Virus record (IMG/VR): IMGVR_UViG_3300043448_000379 | Span: 1-42,888 of that record | Length of the DNA: 42,888 bases | From: a virus | Direction: 5' to 3' (one strand) | In this document: in pieces, positions 41,772 to 42,888 of the stretch | Numbering within the stretch: position 1 is the stretch's first letter | Layout of the letters: every line of letters starts with the position of its first letter | The notes under the pieces: model-generated | Seen by the model: the letters and a program-made list of their open reading frames with translations, nothing else | What the model was told of the DNA's origin: nothing | Databases searched by the model: none | Translations under genes and position numbers: made by a program

Positions 41772-41950
41772 CCCCCTGTGGACACTTGCTGAACTGTCAC
41801 ACGACGCTGTGCCACCTCTTCAACCGCCACGATGATACCAGTTTCGGTGAAATATTTCATGGCAAGATCGTGAGCGGTTTCATAATCATCGACGATCTGA
41901 CATTGCCAGCCGCCGATGTTATAAGGTCCAGGAATGAATGCAGCAAACAT
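41768..41950 (-). CDS. Hypothetical 60-aa protein with repeat-encoded C-terminus
   Basis: I choose the ATG at 41948-41950; a TTG two codons earlier is possible. The product reads MFAAFIPGPYNIGGWQCQIV, then DDYETAHDLAMKYFTETGII and VAVEEVAQRR. A beta-helix-beta arrangement is likely. The last 11 residues (VTVQQVSTGG region) are encoded by the same sequence that is untranslated intergenic repeat after the 66-aa gene (GTGACAGTT...CACAGGGGG). It follows the 56-aa gene with a 2-nt gap. Function unknown. Confidence 0.65.
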   Translation of the reverse strand: MFAAFIPGPYNIGGWQCQIVDDYETAHDLAMKYFTETGIIVAVEEVAQRRVTVQQVSTGG

Positions 41951-41952
41951 GA

Positions 41953-42123
41953 TCAAACAGTAGCAGGGGAGAGTGACACTTCGATCCTTTTAATGTTTAA
42001 ACCACTCAATTGTTCATTCACACGCTTACAGATAGAATCGGTGGGATTCTTTAGTCTGGACTTCTCATACCAGATAGTTGTACAACCATCGTAAGTGTCA
42101 ACTTGAATTCGAATAGTTTTCAA
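41953..42123 (-). CDS. Hypothetical 56-aa protein with TTG start
   Basis: The frame is closed by TGA directly upstream, and the best start is a TTG at 42121-42123 with an AGGA ribosome binding site at the right distance. The product (KTIRIQVDTYDGCTTIWYEK, then SRLKNPTDSICKRVNEQLSG and LNIKRIEVSLSPATV) has a clear beta-helix-beta layout like a small ferredoxin-like domain. An overlapping 15-codon ATG frame is rejected. Function unknown; the regular secondary structure supports a real gene. Confidence 0.6.
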   Translation of the reverse strand: MKTIRIQVDTYDGCTTIWYEKSRLKNPTDSICKRVNEQLSGLNIKRIEVSLSPATV

Positions 42124-42190
42124 AGGTCAATTCCTGACGACTCATGTACAATACACCAGATCTGCCACCATAGGGTGATCAGTGGACAGT

Positions 42191-42358
42191 TCAGAAACTG
42201 TCATACTCATCACTGTACTCTTTGAATTTTGGTGTACGTTTGGATTGAGATTTATAACGTCGGGCATTCTTTACATCATACCCGAAGTCTTCGTAATCAT
42301 CTTCGATTTGATTGTTATACTTCGAAGATTGAACTGAATTACGATTAATTTTAGCCAT
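42191..42358 (-). CDS. Hypothetical basic/acidic Tyr-rich protein (55 aa)
   Basis: This gene runs from an ATG at 42356-42358 to a TGA at 42191-42193. The product reads MAKINRNSVQSSKYNNQIED, then DYEDFGYDVKNARRYKSQSK and RTPKFKEYSDEYDSF. It is very hydrophilic with seven Tyr residues and is probably disordered. It lies 27 nt after the KTSC gene stop. Similar short, charged proteins occur in cyanophage early regions, but I recognise no family. Confidence 0.65.
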   Translation of the reverse strand: MAKINRNSVQSSKYNNQIEDDYEDFGYDVKNARRYKSQSKRTPKFKEYSDEYDSF

Positions 42359-42385
42359 TAGTCTGTGATTAGTTAGTAATTAGAA

Positions 42386-42622
42386 TCAATTAGCAGTATT
42401 TAGATTAGTATATTCAACAATTGCTTTATTCTTTATAGCAGTATTGATGAATTTACCAATACTTTCTTCATTTACAATTACATTTTGAAGCATTTCATTG
42501 AAATCTTCATCTTTTACTTCGTAATTATACACTTTATCTGAAGAATTAAAGATTACTGATATAATATTATCATTAACTTCAATCTCTTTGATAGCTGAAC
42601 TGTTCAAATTGTTAAAAAACAT
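42386..42622 (-). CDS. KTSC-domain protein (78 aa)
   Basis: The product fits the KTSC domain family: NSSAIKEIEVNDNIISVIFN at residues 7-26, then YNYEVKDEDFNEMLQN and ESIGKFINTAIKNK near the end (the family has a SSAI-x-x-I start, a Y-x-Y-x-V-x-x-x-x-F middle and a S-x-G-K-x-x-N-x-x-I end). KTSC domains are about 60 residues and are found alone or fused to nucleic-acid enzymes; their role is unclear. The usual Lys-Thr-Ser-Cys tetrad that named the family is not obvious here, so this is a recognisable but divergent member. It has an AAGGA ribosome binding site and lies downstream of the AT-rich, DnaA-box-like region. Confidence 0.65.
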   Translation of the reverse strand: MFFNNLNSSAIKEIEVNDNIISVIFNSSDKVYNYEVKDEDFNEMLQNVIVNEESIGKFINTAIKNKAIVEYTNLNTAN

Positions 42623-42657
42623 TGAAAATCCTTAAAATTTAAAAATTAAAGTTTTTG

Positions 42658-42707
42658 AAAAATCTTAAAAACTCAAAAAGTCAGATTTTTAAGAATTTAA
42701 GATTTTT
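42658..42707. repeat. AT-rich inverted repeat
   Basis: AAAAATCTTAAA (42658-42669) and TTTAAGATTTTT (42696-42707) are perfect 12-bp arms. A second, imperfect pairing (AAAAACTCAAAAA with TTTTTGAGATTTT) overlaps. The whole 42,623-42,740 stretch is extremely A/T-rich. Confidence 0.65.
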
Positions 42708-42741
42708 CAGTTTTTGAGATTTTTGAAAAAAGTGAGAATTG

Positions 42742-42775
42742 AGTTTTCCACAGTTTCCACAGGTTGTGGAAAACT
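42742..42775. other. Cluster of three DnaA-box-like sequences in a perfect hairpin
   Basis: TTTTCCACA occurs at 42744-42752 and, on the other strand, at 42765-42773; GTTTCCACA (one mismatch) lies between at 42753-42761. TTTTCCACA fits TTWTNCACA and the form I recall for cyanobacterial DnaA boxes. The outer two copies form an 11-bp perfect hairpin directly after a stop codon, so a terminator is the alternative; the nearest T-run on the minus strand is 11 nt away. Confidence 0.55.
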
Positions 42776-42888
42776 TATGAGTCCCACGAAGGACGACCCA
42801 CAGCGAATGCCTTAAGCATCATAATCTTAGCATAGGCAAGAGCTTCGTTTCTCTCCCCTGCTGCCAAGTGCTTCAGATATGCCTCGGT
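42775..42888 (-). CDS. C-terminal end of a protein cut by the right edge (37 aa visible)
   Basis: An open frame enters from the right edge and stops at TAA (42775-42777). The visible residues read TEAYLKHLAAGERNEALAYA, then KIMMLKAFAVGRPSWDS. It is helical and amphipathic. The TAA overlaps the last base of the DnaA-box hairpin. The N-terminus is missing, and no family can be assigned. Confidence 0.6.
   Translation of the reverse strand, partial: TEAYLKHLAAGERNEALAYAKIMMLKAFAVGRPSWDS

Noticed and set aside
37778-41776. Regular hairpin repeats as a CRISPR array
   Set aside because: The repeats are separated by genes, differ in length and sequence, and have no uniform spacers.
42085-42130. Short ATG frame (15 codons) starting MSRQELTFEN
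   Set aside because: It is too short and overlaps the better-supported 56-aa frame that has an AGGA site at the right distance from its TTG.

Overview
The window is a piece of a T4-like myovirus genome, most likely a marine cyanophage infecting Synechococcus or Prochlorococcus. The evidence is a minus-strand block reading gp25, gp6, a giant protein at the gp7 position, gp8, then very large fibre or baseplate proteins, together with NATAAATA-type late promoters. Every gene I can support lies on the minus strand, so transcription runs from high to low coordinates. I see no tRNA, rRNA, CRISPR array, integrase or insertion sequence. No stretch longer than 300 bases lacks a gene.

Right part (about 37,540-42,888): an island of at least 18 small genes of mostly unknown function. 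They include a KTSC-domain protein, an ArdA-like antirestriction protein missing the first ArdA domain, an NGW-NYETW family protein and a run of six overlapping acidic micro-genes. Between 37,540 and 39,860 the DNA is GC-rich (one sampled line is 65% GC), against roughly 25-40% in the structural block. Many of these genes have their own unit: a G-run/C-run hairpin just after the previous stop, a sigma70-like -10 box 22-28 nt before the ATG, and in several a repeated CGAAACGA-type leader. In two or three cases a good -35 box sits in the loop of the hairpin. At the right edge, an AT-rich stretch lies beside a cluster of three DnaA-box-like sequences.

Middle (36,160-37,540): the switch to late genes. 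A strong terminator at 37,504-37,532 is followed by a GATAAATA late promoter, three overlapping small genes (the last possibly PAAR-like), a small basic protein with a TTGCCT-N17-TATAAT promoter and its own terminator, and then the baseplate operon.

Left part (1-36,132): baseplate wedge proteins gp25, gp6 and gp8, and four giant proteins of 3233, 2693, 1332 and 2998 residues, with small accessory proteins between and after them. A glycine-aromatic beta module of about 45 residues (GSGYT-x-PP-x-V-x-I) recurs in five of these proteins, including gp8, which suggests modular exchange among baseplate and fibre genes. Fibre-type features (LDADLLDG motifs, a pectate-lyase-like beta-helix start, a cupredoxin-like domain, a conserved C-terminal tip) point to host recognition. 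The window ends inside another fibre-tip gene.
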